Assembly: GCA_000719025.1 (NCBI GenBank)
Contig: JODP01000027.1
Span: 1 to 64,000, forward strand
Direction of reading: 5' to 3'
Source of the DNA: Kineosporia aurantiaca JCM 3230
Lineage (GTDB): Bacteria; Actinomycetota; Actinomycetes; Actinomycetales; Kineosporiaceae
Length of the DNA stretch: 64,000 bases
Positions within the stretch are counted from its first letter, which is position 1, and every line of letters starts with the position of its first letter. The notes beneath the pieces are model-generated. The model ran no database searches, had not been told where the DNA came from, and worked only from the letters and a program-made list of their open reading frames with translations. Of this stretch, positions 8,341-16,071 are shown in pieces. Both the position numbers and the translations under genes were made by a program.

Positions 8341-8892
8341 TTGGTGCAATTCGTGAAGGCGCGATGGGCCGCCCGGTCCTGGGTAACGGTCCTCATGGCA
8401 GCCCTCTTGGTGGTGGCTTCCGGAATGATGACGGCCCTGCCGTCGCAGGCCGCCTCCGAAACCGGGTCGTACTATCAGAACCGTTATTACGGCGGCTGTT
8501 TGCGGGCGATCGGTGCCGGGGCCAACGCGGCAGTGAACGAGGGGTGCACCCTCACCGATGGTGAACTCAGTGACCGCTGGACCACCATCAGCCGAGGAAA
8601 GAGCCCGTCCAACCACTCACTGATCCAGCTGAAGAACGTCCGGTACGGCACCTGCCTCGACAGCAACGCGACCAACACGGGAGCCGCCTGGATCCGCGGC
8701 TGCAACCAGGGCGAGTACCAGATGTGGGAGGTCTTCGTGACCACCGTCAACGGGGCCAAGAAGTACACGTTCAAGAGCTGGGGGGCGTGGACGCTGCAGG
8801 GCCGGCACCGGTGCCTGACCACGACGGGCGAGTGGGCCCAGGAGGTTCTGGCCGAGTGTCACGCCGACCAGGCCCAGCAGCAGTGGCAGTAA
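8341..8892 (+). CDS. Secreted ricin B-type lectin-like protein
   Basis: A 183-aa exported protein. The start is taken as TTG 8341, which follows GGGGAG at a good spacing; GTG 8344 would be equally acceptable. The signal peptide (VTVLMAALLVVASGMMTALPSQA) ends near residue 37. The mature part resembles a beta-trefoil lectin: YYGGCLRAIGAG, YGTCLDSNATN and RHRCLTTTGEW each place a Cys-Leu pair before a turn, and the protein ends in a QQQWQ motif as in QxW repeats. It has no catalytic domain, so glycan binding alone is inferred. Confidence 0.75.
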   Translation: MVQFVKARWAARSWVTVLMAALLVVASGMMTALPSQAASETGSYYQNRYYGGCLRAIGAGANAAVNEGCTLTDGELSDRWTTISRGKSPSNHSLIQLKNVRYGTCLDSNATNTGAAWIRGCNQGEYQMWEVFVTTVNGAKKYTFKSWGAWTLQGRHRCLTTTGEWAQEVLAECHADQAQQQWQ

Positions 8893-8908
8893 GCCTCTGA
8901 TGCTCGCC

Positions 8909-8948
8909 GGTGATGCGCCGTCCCGCTGCTGCGGGGCGGCGCATCACC
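8909..8948 (+). terminator. Hairpin terminator after the lectin gene
   Basis: GGTGATGCGCCGTCCCGC (8909-8926) pairs with GCGGGGCGGCGCATCACC (8931-8948) with a single G-T wobble around a TGCT loop, 17 bp after the lectin stop. It may also serve the minus-strand remnant that ends at 9018. Confidence 0.75.
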
Positions 8949-9017
8949 TATGAGTGGCGCCGGGGGCAGACAAAGCAGTGCAGGGGTGCCTGAGGAGACG
9001 CCCCTGCCCTCAAACGG

Positions 9018-9230
9018 TTACGAGCAGTCCTGGTCCATCGCCTTGAGCAGCTTCTTCGGGGCGACACCGCATCCGACCTGGCTGGTGCCGAGGTCGCGGA
9101 CGTGCCACTTCTTGGCGGAGTACTGCAGCAGCACGTCCACCGCGCCGTTCTTCTTGGAGTCGGCCTGGGCGTGTTTCCAGGGGCAGCGAACGCTGAACAC
9201 GGTCATCCGGGGGCATGCCGACGGGCTCAC
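9018..9230 (-). pseudogene. C-terminal remnant of a small secreted actinobacterial protein
   Basis: Reading the minus strand gives TVFSVRCPWKHAQADSKK, VDVLLQYSAKKWHVRDLG and TSQVGCGVAPKKLLKAMDQDC. This looks like a folded C-terminal domain with paired cysteines (C...W, GC...DC). I see no start codon with a signal peptide; the upstream part overlaps the SelO start at 9258. It is most likely a remnant whose 5' end was lost. I do not recognise the family. Confidence 0.4.
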
Positions 9231-9257
9231 CTGAAAGCCCGACGTAGTCTCGACACC

Positions 9258-10721
9258 ATGAGCGTCACTCCGGCCACCACGTTCCGTCTGGACAACCAAT
9301 TCGCCCGGCAGCTGTCGGAGATGGCAATTCCCTGGACCGGTGAAGCCGTTTCCGACCCCCGCGTGCTGGTGCTCAACGAGGCTCTAACGGCCGAGCTGGC
9401 CCTCGACCCGGCCTGGCTGCGCACCTCTGAGGGGCTGAATCTGCTGGTCGGAACGAACGTGCCGGACGGCGCCACCCCGGTGGCCCAGGCGTACTCCGGG
9501 CACCAGTTCGGAGGGTTCTCCCCACGGCTCGGCGACGGACGTGCCCTCCTGCTCGGCGAGCTGACCGATGCCGGCGGAGCCACGCGCGACCTGCACCTCA
9601 AGGGTTCGGGGCGGACGCCGTTCGCCCGCGGTGGGGATGGTCTGGCCGTGATCGGCCCCATGCTCCGCGAGTACGTCGTCAGCCAGGCCATGCACGCCTT
9701 GGGTGTCCCGACCACCCGATCGCTGGCCGTGACCGCCACCGGACGCCCGGTGCAGCGCGAAACCGTTCTCCCTGGAGCCGTTCTCGCTCGGGTCGCCAGT
9801 AGCCACCTGAGGGTGGGCAGCTTCCAGTACGCCGCAACAACCGGTGACACCGAACTGCTGCGTCGCCTGGCCGACCACGCAATCAGCCGTCACTATCCCG
9901 CGGCAACCCAGGCCGAGCGTCAGTACCTGGCTTTTTTCGAGGCCGTGGTCACGGCCCAGTCCGCGCTGGTGGCTCAGTGGATGCTGGTGGGTTTCGTCCA
10001 CGGGGTGATGAACACCGACAACATGACGATCTCCGGTGAGACCATCGACTACGGGCCGTGCGCCTTCCTGGACGTCTACGACCCGGCCACGGTCTACAGC
10101 TCGATCGATCACGGCGGTCGCTACGCCTACGGCAACCAGCCGGCGATAGCCGAGTGGAACCTGGCCCGGCTCGCCGAGACCCTCTTGCCTCTCATCGACG
10201 ACGACCAGGACAAGGCGGTCGAGCTGGCCGTGAAGGCCCTGCACGGGTTCGCCGGACAGTATGAGAACGCCTGGGTGTCCGGGATGCGAGCCAAGCTCGG
10301 CCTGGCCGACGGCCTCGACCGGGCAGCGATCAAGGAGCTTGCCGACGACCTGCTCGACCTGCTGCAAGCGAACCGGCTGGACTACACGTCCTTCTTCCGC
10401 TCGCTGTCCGGAGCGGCCCGAGGCGATGCCGAGCCCACCCGCCGCCTGTTCCCCGACCCCACGACCGCCGATACCTGGCTGGCCCGGTGGACGGCCCTGG
10501 AACCGCAAGCAGACCTGATGGACGCGATCAACCCGGTTCACATCCCGCGCAATCACCTGGTCGAGGAGGCCCTGGCCGCTGCCACCGACGGCGACCTCGC
10601 CCCGCTCGAACGGCTCTTGGACGCGGTGACGAGTCCCTACGAGGAACGACCGGGGTTGGAACGCTATGCGGTGGCCGCTCCGCCGGAATTCGGCGCCTAC
10701 CAGACCTTCTGCGGCACCTGA
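9258..10721 (+). CDS. selO: SelO/YdiU family protein adenylyltransferase (AMPylase)
   Basis: A 487-aa pseudokinase-fold protein. SelO enzymes transfer AMP from ATP to Ser/Thr/Tyr of target proteins, with a role in redox homeostasis. Family blocks are clear: GHQFGGFSPRLGDGRALLLGE, KGSGRTPFARGGDG, GVMNTDNM and DYGPCAFLDVYDP, whose Asp corresponds to the metal-binding DFG Asp. The C-terminus is FGAYQTFCGT; the penultimate-region Cys stands where eukaryotic SelO has selenocysteine. The start is ATG 9258 (MSVTPATTFRLDNQF), because the longer frame upstream has no family match. Length is typical for bacteria. The gene stands alone. Confidence 0.95.
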   Translation: MSVTPATTFRLDNQFARQLSEMAIPWTGEAVSDPRVLVLNEALTAELALDPAWLRTSEGLNLLVGTNVPDGATPVAQAYSGHQFGGFSPRLGDGRALLLGELTDAGGATRDLHLKGSGRTPFARGGDGLAVIGPMLREYVVSQAMHALGVPTTRSLAVTATGRPVQRETVLPGAVLARVASSHLRVGSFQYAATTGDTELLRRLADHAISRHYPAATQAERQYLAFFEAVVTAQSALVAQWMLVGFVHGVMNTDNMTISGETIDYGPCAFLDVYDPATVYSSIDHGGRYAYGNQPAIAEWNLARLAETLLPLIDDDQDKAVELAVKALHGFAGQYENAWVSGMRAKLGLADGLDRAAIKELADDLLDLLQANRLDYTSFFRSLSGAARGDAEPTRRLFPDPTTADTWLARWTALEPQADLMDAINPVHIPRNHLVEEALAAATDGDLAPLERLLDAVTSPYEERPGLERYAVAAPPEFGAYQTFCGT

Positions 10722-10774
10722 GTCTGCCGGCGGGGGACGGGGCCATGGGGCTGCGGGGTCAGACCCGCACGATG

Positions 10775-10912
10775 ACGCTCTTTGCCCTGGCCACCAACCA
10801 ATGTGTCGGTTCCCGCCCCGCCGTAGAGCTTGTCGCTTGCCGGGCCACCGTAGGCGTGGACGGTGCCCCTGCCGCCGATCCGGATCACGTCGTTGCCCGC
10901 GTCCCCGAGGCA
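10775..10912 (-). pseudogene. Fragment of an RTX/haemolysin-type calcium-binding repeat protein
   Basis: The minus strand encodes GDAGNDVIRIGGRGTVHAYG followed by SDKLYGGAGTDTLVGGQGK, two to three nonapeptide GGxGxDxLx-type repeats. Neither a start with signal peptide nor a downstream continuation is visible, so this is an isolated fragment of a secreted Ca-binding protein. The remaining intergenic sequence 10722-11075 shows nothing else. Confidence 0.5.
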
Positions 10913-11075
10913 TGTCTTCTCTTCGCCCGATGGCGTTCTGGGTTCGCCGCCCCCGAATCTCGGCAACCCGGTGGGCCCGCCTCGATCTTTTTGATCGGGA
11001 CGACGTCGTGACCCTGTTCGGGGCGCAGGAGGCCATGAGGCGGACGGCGTCACGGTGACGGTGCCTCAGGGAGCG

Positions 11076-12095
11076 TCATACCGAACTCGTGCGCTCGATC
11101 GGGAACCGGCCCCGGCGCCACTGCCAGTGGCGTCCGGCTTGCAGGTGGTCGATCAGCGCCCGCCGGAGCACCGTGTCCCGCGGCAGCTGGTCGAGGGATG
11201 TTGTGAGAGAGCGGAATCCGAACCGCAGCACCTCGACGTCGCAGTCCAGACCCTCCGGCGCCTCGTAGGGTTCCAGCTCGAACCGGCGCTGGAACCGGAT
11301 GATGTTGGACTCCTCAGGCAGGTACTCGCGCAGTTGCGGGTCCAGAAGCCACGACCCGCAGGAGAAGTCTGCGTACTGCTCGTCCGGGAAGTGGCGGGGG
11401 AAGAAGGCCCGGGCTGCCTCCAGGGACGCCGTGACCGCCGCCGGGGTGAGGGGCCCCGCGTCCGGGACGTGCAGGTCGATGGTGGCGCCGCCGCGGTGGG
11501 CCTGCAGGCGGCCCAGCTCGTACACGGCACCGCGCGTGTGCAGCGTTAGCCAGGCCTGCATCACGGGCCAGCCCTCGCCGTGCATCCGCCGGTCGACGGC
11601 CAGGTTGCGGCCCAGATCGGCCAGCGTCGCCCAGGAGACGGTCTCGGGGATTGCGTGGTCGAGGTGGTACTGCAGGGTGACGTCGACCAGGGCCAGGTAC
11701 GCGTAGACGTAGAGATGGCGCCAGGCCGGCCCGCGCTCGCGCGGCAGTTCCGGTCCGGGTGACAGCCAACTGGAGCCGCCGAGATCGGCCCGGACCAACG
11801 CGGTCGAGCGGTCGAGCAGCCACCGCAGTTCCGGCGTCCAGTGGGGGGATTCGGCGTCGGGCCAGGCGCTCAGGATCTCGGCCGCGTCGGCTGGTGGCAC
11901 CGCCAGCCGGTCGAGGAGAGCGGGCACGTCGGCCTTCGCCGGGAGTGGCGCCGACGGCCGGTCACCGGCGAGCCGGGACACCTTCTCGACGTCGTCGATC
12001 GGAACGGCGAGGGCGGCGGCGGTGGCGTTCACGTCCATCTCGACATCCACCGCACCGACCCTACGGCACGCCCCGTCGCTACTGATGGTGCTCAT
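11076..12095 (-). CDS. Acyltransferase-domain protein (NAT_N / GNAT_C architecture)
   Basis: A 339-aa protein. The C-terminal half carries the GNAT_C-like blocks ETVSWATLADLGRNL, AVYELGRLQ, IDLHVPDAGPLT and FFPRHFPDEQY, then CGSWLLDPQLREYLPEESN. The N-terminal third (PIDDVEKVSRLAG...) fits the partner N-acyltransferase N-terminal domain. Family members are soluble, poorly characterised acyltransferases in actinobacteria. ATG 12095 is the longest start; ATG 12038 (MDVNATAAALAVPIDD) also fits and neither has a strong ribosome-binding site. No operon partner is present. Confidence 0.75.
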   Translation of the reverse strand: MSTISSDGACRRVGAVDVEMDVNATAAALAVPIDDVEKVSRLAGDRPSAPLPAKADVPALLDRLAVPPADAAEILSAWPDAESPHWTPELRWLLDRSTALVRADLGGSSWLSPGPELPRERGPAWRHLYVYAYLALVDVTLQYHLDHAIPETVSWATLADLGRNLAVDRRMHGEGWPVMQAWLTLHTRGAVYELGRLQAHRGGATIDLHVPDAGPLTPAAVTASLEAARAFFPRHFPDEQYADFSCGSWLLDPQLREYLPEESNIIRFQRRFELEPYEAPEGLDCDVEVLRFGFRSLTTSLDQLPRDTVLRRALIDHLQAGRHWQWRRGRFPIERTSSV

Positions 12096-12356
12096 CGGTT
12101 GATGAGCTCGCGGGCGGCACGGGATCGAAGATCAGGCGAGCAGCTTCTGGCTCACCTCCCCACAGCCGGCTCGCGTCCTCAGGGGCGAGCACGGCGGAGT
12201 TCGCGTCGGACGGGATGCTGTCAGCGGTGATCAGGCGGACCTCGTCGTCGAGTACGGCGACGTCGCTGTCCTTGAGGTAGACCCGCCGATGCCCTCGAGC
12301 AACGGGCTGGCGGCACCGAACACGATCGTGACGGCACCTTTCAAGGGTCTTCTTCC
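12079..12356 (-). pseudogene. 3' remnant of a short-chain dehydrogenase, frameshifted
   Basis: Two minus-strand frames join into a typical SDR C-terminus. One reads KGAVTIVFGAASPLLEGIGG, and a shifted frame continues RVYLKDSDVAVLDDE, then LAPEDASRLWGGE. In intact SDRs this is the segment from the TSVxxAaSPxLEGIGG block to the LW helix. The N-terminal Rossmann part and catalytic YxxxK are missing. A single-base frameshift near 12290 separates the halves. Confidence 0.55.
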
Positions 12357-12793
12357 CTGCCTGCGGGTCGATGATCGTGTTCCTGGACACGGGGAGCAGA
12401 CGGCGGCCCAGTGGACGCGTGTCAGTCGGTCCACGCCCCGGCGAGAGCGAGCGAACACCAGGAGTCGGCCGCCGGGGGGAGTGCCACCGGTCGGTTGGCG
12501 TGCGTTTGATGAGAGGAAACGGCTCATCGGATCCCCGTAACAACCTGCGCGGCGGATGCTGCCAGGGGTTTTCAGGGCCGCGTCTGTGCAGGTCAAGCCA
12601 AAGTGGAACAAGTCGTGGAACCAGCACGACGTTGACTGCTTCTCGCATCCAGTCCTGAACGGCCCGGGGAGCGAGCATGCCGTCGCAAAGATCGAGGAGT
12701 CCGCCGTAGGGGGCCGTTGGTCTCCTTCAGGAGGTCCAGCGGCTGCGACCCTTTCGCCCGTGCTGCGCCGGTCGATCCAACCATCCAACCGCG

Positions 12794-12888
12794 CCAACCA
12801 ACGAGGCAACCAACCAACGAGGCAACCAACCAACAAGGCGACGAACCAACGAGGCAACGAAGTAACGAGGCAACGAAGTAACGAGGGA
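12794..12888. repeat. Six 16-bp tandem repeats (CCAACCAACGAGGCAA)
   Basis: Units start at 12794, 12810, 12826, 12842, 12858 and 12874. The first two are identical, the next two differ at one or two positions, and the last two carry GAAGTAACGAGG. The array lies in non-coding sequence 0.7 kb before the conjugation module. A related 13-bp unit (CCAACCAACCGAT) is repeated twice at 13034-13059. Confidence 0.8.
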
Positions 12889-13033
12889 CGGGTCGAAAGC
12901 CAGCAGTCCAACGGTTCCCGGATGGGTTTCCTCGGCGTTGGCCGGAGGTCCAGCGGTCGGGTCAGGCCGGCGACGACCGGGGGATCTGACGGAGGCCGCC
13001 GAGGCCCAGGCCTGTCAACGGGTTCTCACGGGT

Positions 13034-13059
13034 CCAACCAACCGATCCAACCAACCGAT
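13034..13059. repeat. Two 13-bp tandem repeats (CCAACCAACCGAT)
   Basis: Two perfect copies at 13034-13046 and 13047-13059 are followed by a partial copy that ends in CCAACGAGG, the core of the 16-bp repeats 200 bp upstream. The shared core suggests both arrays arose from the same sequence. Confidence 0.7.
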
Positions 13060-13233
13060 CCAACCAGCCAACGAGGGGCGCCGAAGGCAACCAACAACCC
13101 AACCGGCCCAACGGACCTGACAGAAAGGCTTGTCCGGGAATCGAAAGCATGCAGCATGGGCAGGGCCGCACGTCGGTGGTGCTCGCCCCGGCGAGCAGTC
13201 GACGCCGGCGTGAGCAGTTCCCGGAGGCCAACC

Positions 13234-13289
13234 GTAGGCCTGCGAGAAGGCCTATCGCAGGCTGCCCGTGGGCCCCACGGTGGGCCTAC
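13234..13289. other. Dense nested palindromes upstream of the conjugation module
   Basis: Overlapping inverted repeats are packed here: TAGGCC/GGCCTA (13235-13254), GCCTGCGA/TCGCAGGC (13238-13262) and CCGTGGG-C-CCCACGG (13266-13280). An outer pair GTAGGCC (13234) and GGCCTAC (13283) encloses them, and GGCCTAC occurs again at 13356. There is no gene across 12360-13557. Position and structure would suit a transfer origin or regulator cluster, but this is inference. Confidence 0.45.
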
Positions 13290-13557
13290 CGCCTACCGGA
13301 GTGCACCGATGGCCGGCGTCAGTCTTTGGGTGATACGCCGAAAGAACGACCAGTTGGCCTACGGATGGCCTTCTGCAGGCTGCTTTACAAGTTCCGAGTT
13401 CTCTACCGTTGCTGAAAGATGCTGCGCATCAGCGGTAGTCCGGTGATGAATTCCCATCCACTCCTGGCTTTGCAGTCACCGCTTCAGGAGGTCCGTGCTG
13501 TCCGCACGCCATTCGCTGTTCCCGAGAAACGCCCGTACACGATCGAAGGAGACGCTC

Positions 13558-14637
13558 ATGAACCGCACCCCCAACCCCGGCCCCGCCCTGAACGGCCAGC
13601 TTCAAGAAGGCTCACCGTTGACGCGGTCCGGCCGCTCGTCCGGCCGCTCGCCGGGGCGGCGCTGGCCCCGCCGCCGCGATCATGTCAATCCTGGCGCGCA
13701 GGAAGTGGTGATCACCGCCCCGGGCGCCCCGCGGGGTGTCGAGGGCGCCTGGGTCTTGTGGACGCAGCTGGGCGAACTGCTGGCCGGCCCGGGCCGCTCG
13801 AGGGTGCTGGCCCGGCGCACGCCGCTCATCAGCATGGAGTACCGCTGGAACGGGCCCTCGCAGCTGTCAACGGTGCTGTGGGTGCCGGCGACGGTTCCGG
13901 TGCAGGCGGTTGGCGATGCGATTGGTGAAGCCTGGCCGCAGGCCCAGGTGATGATCCGGCCCGAGACGGCTCCTCTGCCGATTCACCCGGTGGACCGCGG
14001 GTCCATCGAGGGGACGCTGCCACCGGACTCGCTACTGCGCGCGGACGAGGCCGGCGGCGACGTGGACCTGGGGTTCGACCTGAATCCGTTGCGTCCCGGC
14101 AGCTATCCGCTGCCCGGGCTGGAGATTGCGGACGATCGCCTGCAGCACGCCATGATGCTGGTCGGCTCAGGGGTACAGCCCCATGACGAGCAGATGTGCC
14201 TGCAGGTGCTGGCCCGGCCGGTGGCGCGCGCCTGGCTGGTGCGCGGGCCGGTCGCCGTGAACGGCGGCACCAGCCTCGTGCCGGCTGCGCGGGTGCAGAG
14301 CCTGCAGTGGGCGGTGAACGTGCGCATCGCCTACAACCACGATCACGTCCCGCCCCTTGTTCACGCGGACGTGCTCGAGGCGCCCGACGGGGCTCATCCG
14401 GTTCACCACGTGGCGACGGCGTCCGTGGACGCGCTGCACCAGCGGGCACGTCTGGCCGTGCACGACCTGTCCCGGGGCAGCATCGGGTACGAGCAGACGC
14501 CGGCGGTGATGTCGCGACTGCCGCAGCCGGCGGTGCTGCTGGCCCAGCGGCGGATGACCAGCGCCTTCACCGCCTCGACCCTGGACCTCGCGCAGATCGC
14601 GGGGCTCGTGCCGTCACCGTCTCCCCAGTCCGACTGA
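13558..14637 (+). CDS. Orphan paralogue of the conjugation-ATPase N-terminal domain
   Basis: A 359-aa protein starting at ATG 13558 with AAGGAG upstream. Residues about 45-140 align by eye with residues about 120-215 of the large ATPase at 16072. Shared blocks are QEVVITAP vs QEVVIRAP, LISMEYRWNG vs HVALEYRWHA, TVLWVPATVPVQAV vs IVLWVPGFVPVQDV, and IRPETAPLP vs IRPASAPLP. It has no Walker A or other nucleotide-binding motif and no clear membrane helix. A split or duplicated regulatory/membrane-proximal subunit of the transfer apparatus is the likely role. The stop codon lies inside a 10-bp repeat array. Confidence 0.7.
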   Translation: MNRTPNPGPALNGQLQEGSPLTRSGRSSGRSPGRRWPRRRDHVNPGAQEVVITAPGAPRGVEGAWVLWTQLGELLAGPGRSRVLARRTPLISMEYRWNGPSQLSTVLWVPATVPVQAVGDAIGEAWPQAQVMIRPETAPLPIHPVDRGSIEGTLPPDSLLRADEAGGDVDLGFDLNPLRPGSYPLPGLEIADDRLQHAMMLVGSGVQPHDEQMCLQVLARPVARAWLVRGPVAVNGGTSLVPAARVQSLQWAVNVRIAYNHDHVPPLVHADVLEAPDGAHPVHHVATASVDALHQRARLAVHDLSRGSIGYEQTPAVMSRLPQPAVLLAQRRMTSAFTASTLDLAQIAGLVPSPSPQSD

Positions 14638-14679
14638 GGCCGACTGAGTCCGACTGAGTCCGACTGAGGCCGACTGAGG
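14630..14679 (+). repeat. Five 10-bp tandem repeats (CCGACTGAGK) spanning a stop codon
   Basis: Copies at 14630, 14640, 14650, 14660 and 14670 read CCGACTGAGG, CCGACTGAGT, CCGACTGAGT, CCGACTGAGG and CCGACTGAGG. The first copy contains the natural end of the upstream gene (GAC TGA); the other four follow directly, so the gene end has been multiplied by slippage. Confidence 0.85.
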
Positions 14680-14743
14680 CCGGCCAGGCACAGCCGCCCG
14701 CCCTTCCCTTCTGTCATCCGTCCTCGCCGAGACCAGGATTGCC

Positions 14744-15730
14744 ATGTCTGACCCGTCTGAGCAGCACCGATCTGCCCCGTCACGCGTCTGGGCCTGGCTC
14801 TGCGAGGACGCTGACCGGACCCTGATGGCCGTGTCCATCACGGTTCTGAGCGCCGTCGCCTACGCCGGGTCGGCGGCGCACATCCTGCGGGTGGGCGCCT
14901 ACCCGCACGTGGCGGTCAACGGCCTGCTGGTGTGGACGGTCGCCGGGAGCCTGGAATGGCAGGCCGCCGTCGCGACGTACGAGTTCCGTCGTCGCTCCGG
15001 GCGTGATGCCCTGACCCCGGCGGTGGTCCTGGCGGTGTCCCTGACCTTCATCCTCCTGGCCAACCTGGCCGCGGCTGATGAGCAGTCGTGGGCGGCGAGA
15101 CTGCCGTGGGCCCAGGCTTTCGCCCTGGTGCCACCGGTGTCCCTGGTCTTCCTGCTCGCGATCGCGGACACCAAATCCTGGAAGCTGCCGCACCGGCGCC
15201 CGGGGCGATCGGGCTCCTCGACCCGGTCTGGTCAGGCCGGTCAGCCAGGTCAGGCCGGTCAGGCCGGTCAGGCCGGTGGCTCAGGTCCGTCGGGTCAGAG
15301 CGGTCCGGGGTCGACCCGGTCGTCGGCCGAATCTCGAGGCCGGGGGTCTGGGGCAGGCCGGGGCTCTGCCGGGTCGGGGGAGCGATCCTCGTCCCGGACG
15401 GCGGCGGGGCCGGCGGCAGGTCCGGCCGGTCCCCAGCCAGGGTCCGGTCCGGGCGCCGGGCCCGCCTCCGGGCCGAACCCCAGGCCGAATTCTGACCGGA
15501 CGGGAACCCACACGTCCGCGGGTTCATCGAGCAATCCGGGACCGTCGGCGCTGACCGCCCTGCCGGGTCACGAACGGTCGGCGGTCATCGCCCGGTGGGT
15601 GCAGGAGGGTCACCGGTGGACCGACGTGGTGCAGGCCGGCGTGACCCACTTCGGAGTTAGCGAGGCCACGATCAAACGGGACATCAGCAAGGCCCGCCAG
15701 GCTCACTCCACCGCAGCTGGCAGCGGCTGA
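14744..15730 (+). CDS. DUF2637 (SpdB-like) membrane protein with C-terminal HTH
   Basis: A 328-aa protein. The first half contains about four membrane helices (AVSITVLSAVAYAGSAAHIL, VNGLLVWTVAGSLEW, ALTPAVVLAVSLTFILLANLA, FALVPPVSLVFLLAIA), the pattern of DUF2637/SpdB proteins of actinomycete plasmids and integrative elements. A long Gly/Ser/Gln/Ala linker follows (residues about 155-275), partly built of GQA repeats. The last 50 residues (WTDVVQAGVTHFGVSEATIK) look like a helix-turn-helix. It lies between the two transfer genes, 13.6-19.1 kb, and may link the membrane apparatus to DNA. The start is ATG 14744. Confidence 0.8.
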   Translation: MSDPSEQHRSAPSRVWAWLCEDADRTLMAVSITVLSAVAYAGSAAHILRVGAYPHVAVNGLLVWTVAGSLEWQAAVATYEFRRRSGRDALTPAVVLAVSLTFILLANLAAADEQSWAARLPWAQAFALVPPVSLVFLLAIADTKSWKLPHRRPGRSGSSTRSGQAGQPGQAGQAGQAGGSGPSGQSGPGSTRSSAESRGRGSGAGRGSAGSGERSSSRTAAGPAAGPAGPQPGSGPGAGPASGPNPRPNSDRTGTHTSAGSSSNPGPSALTALPGHERSAVIARWVQEGHRWTDVVQAGVTHFGVSEATIKRDISKARQAHSTAAGSG

Positions 15731-15907
15731 CCGTGAGCCCGCAAGGGTCATGAGGTCAGCGGTCGGAGCAGAACGGGTCATCTGACCTGCAGGTTCATGC
15801 CATGTCGGCAAGGCAGGTGCCGGCGCCCAGGTGGGCAAGGGGATCAGCGCTCCACCGAAACCTCCGAAGCCACCCCCGGAGCAGGGTCAGGTCCGGGTCA
15901 TGCGCCA

Positions 15908-16023
15908 GGTCATGAACCCCTCGTGCTCTCACGGGCATGACACCTCAGGTCACGGTCATGACCCCACTCACCACACCGATCCGGTGCGCCCTGACCGCTC
16001 GAACAGCCCGCGGTCATGACCCC
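15908..16023 (+). promoter_or_regulatory. Repeated GGTCATGACC palindromes before the ATPase gene
   Basis: The 10-bp palindrome GGTCATGACC followed by CC occurs at 15954 and 16012. Near-copies are at 15908 (GGTCATGAACCC) and 15746 (GGTCATGAGG). All lie in the 340-bp gap before the ATPase start at 16072, which otherwise contains no gene. Regular occurrence upstream of a transfer operon suggests operator sites for an element-encoded regulator. Confidence 0.5.
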
Positions 16024-16071
16024 TCGGACCGCTGGTGAACCGCCCCATCGAAAACAATGAAGGAGATTGCC

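Noticed and set aside
9384..11036. 550-codon minus-strand frame opposite SelO
   Set aside because: SelO family blocks occupy the plus strand; the minus translation is compositionally odd and matches nothing.
12231..12911. 226-codon minus-strand frame over the 16-bp repeats
   Set aside because: Only its last 41 codons match a family (SDR remnant); the rest is the antisense translation of tandem repeats.
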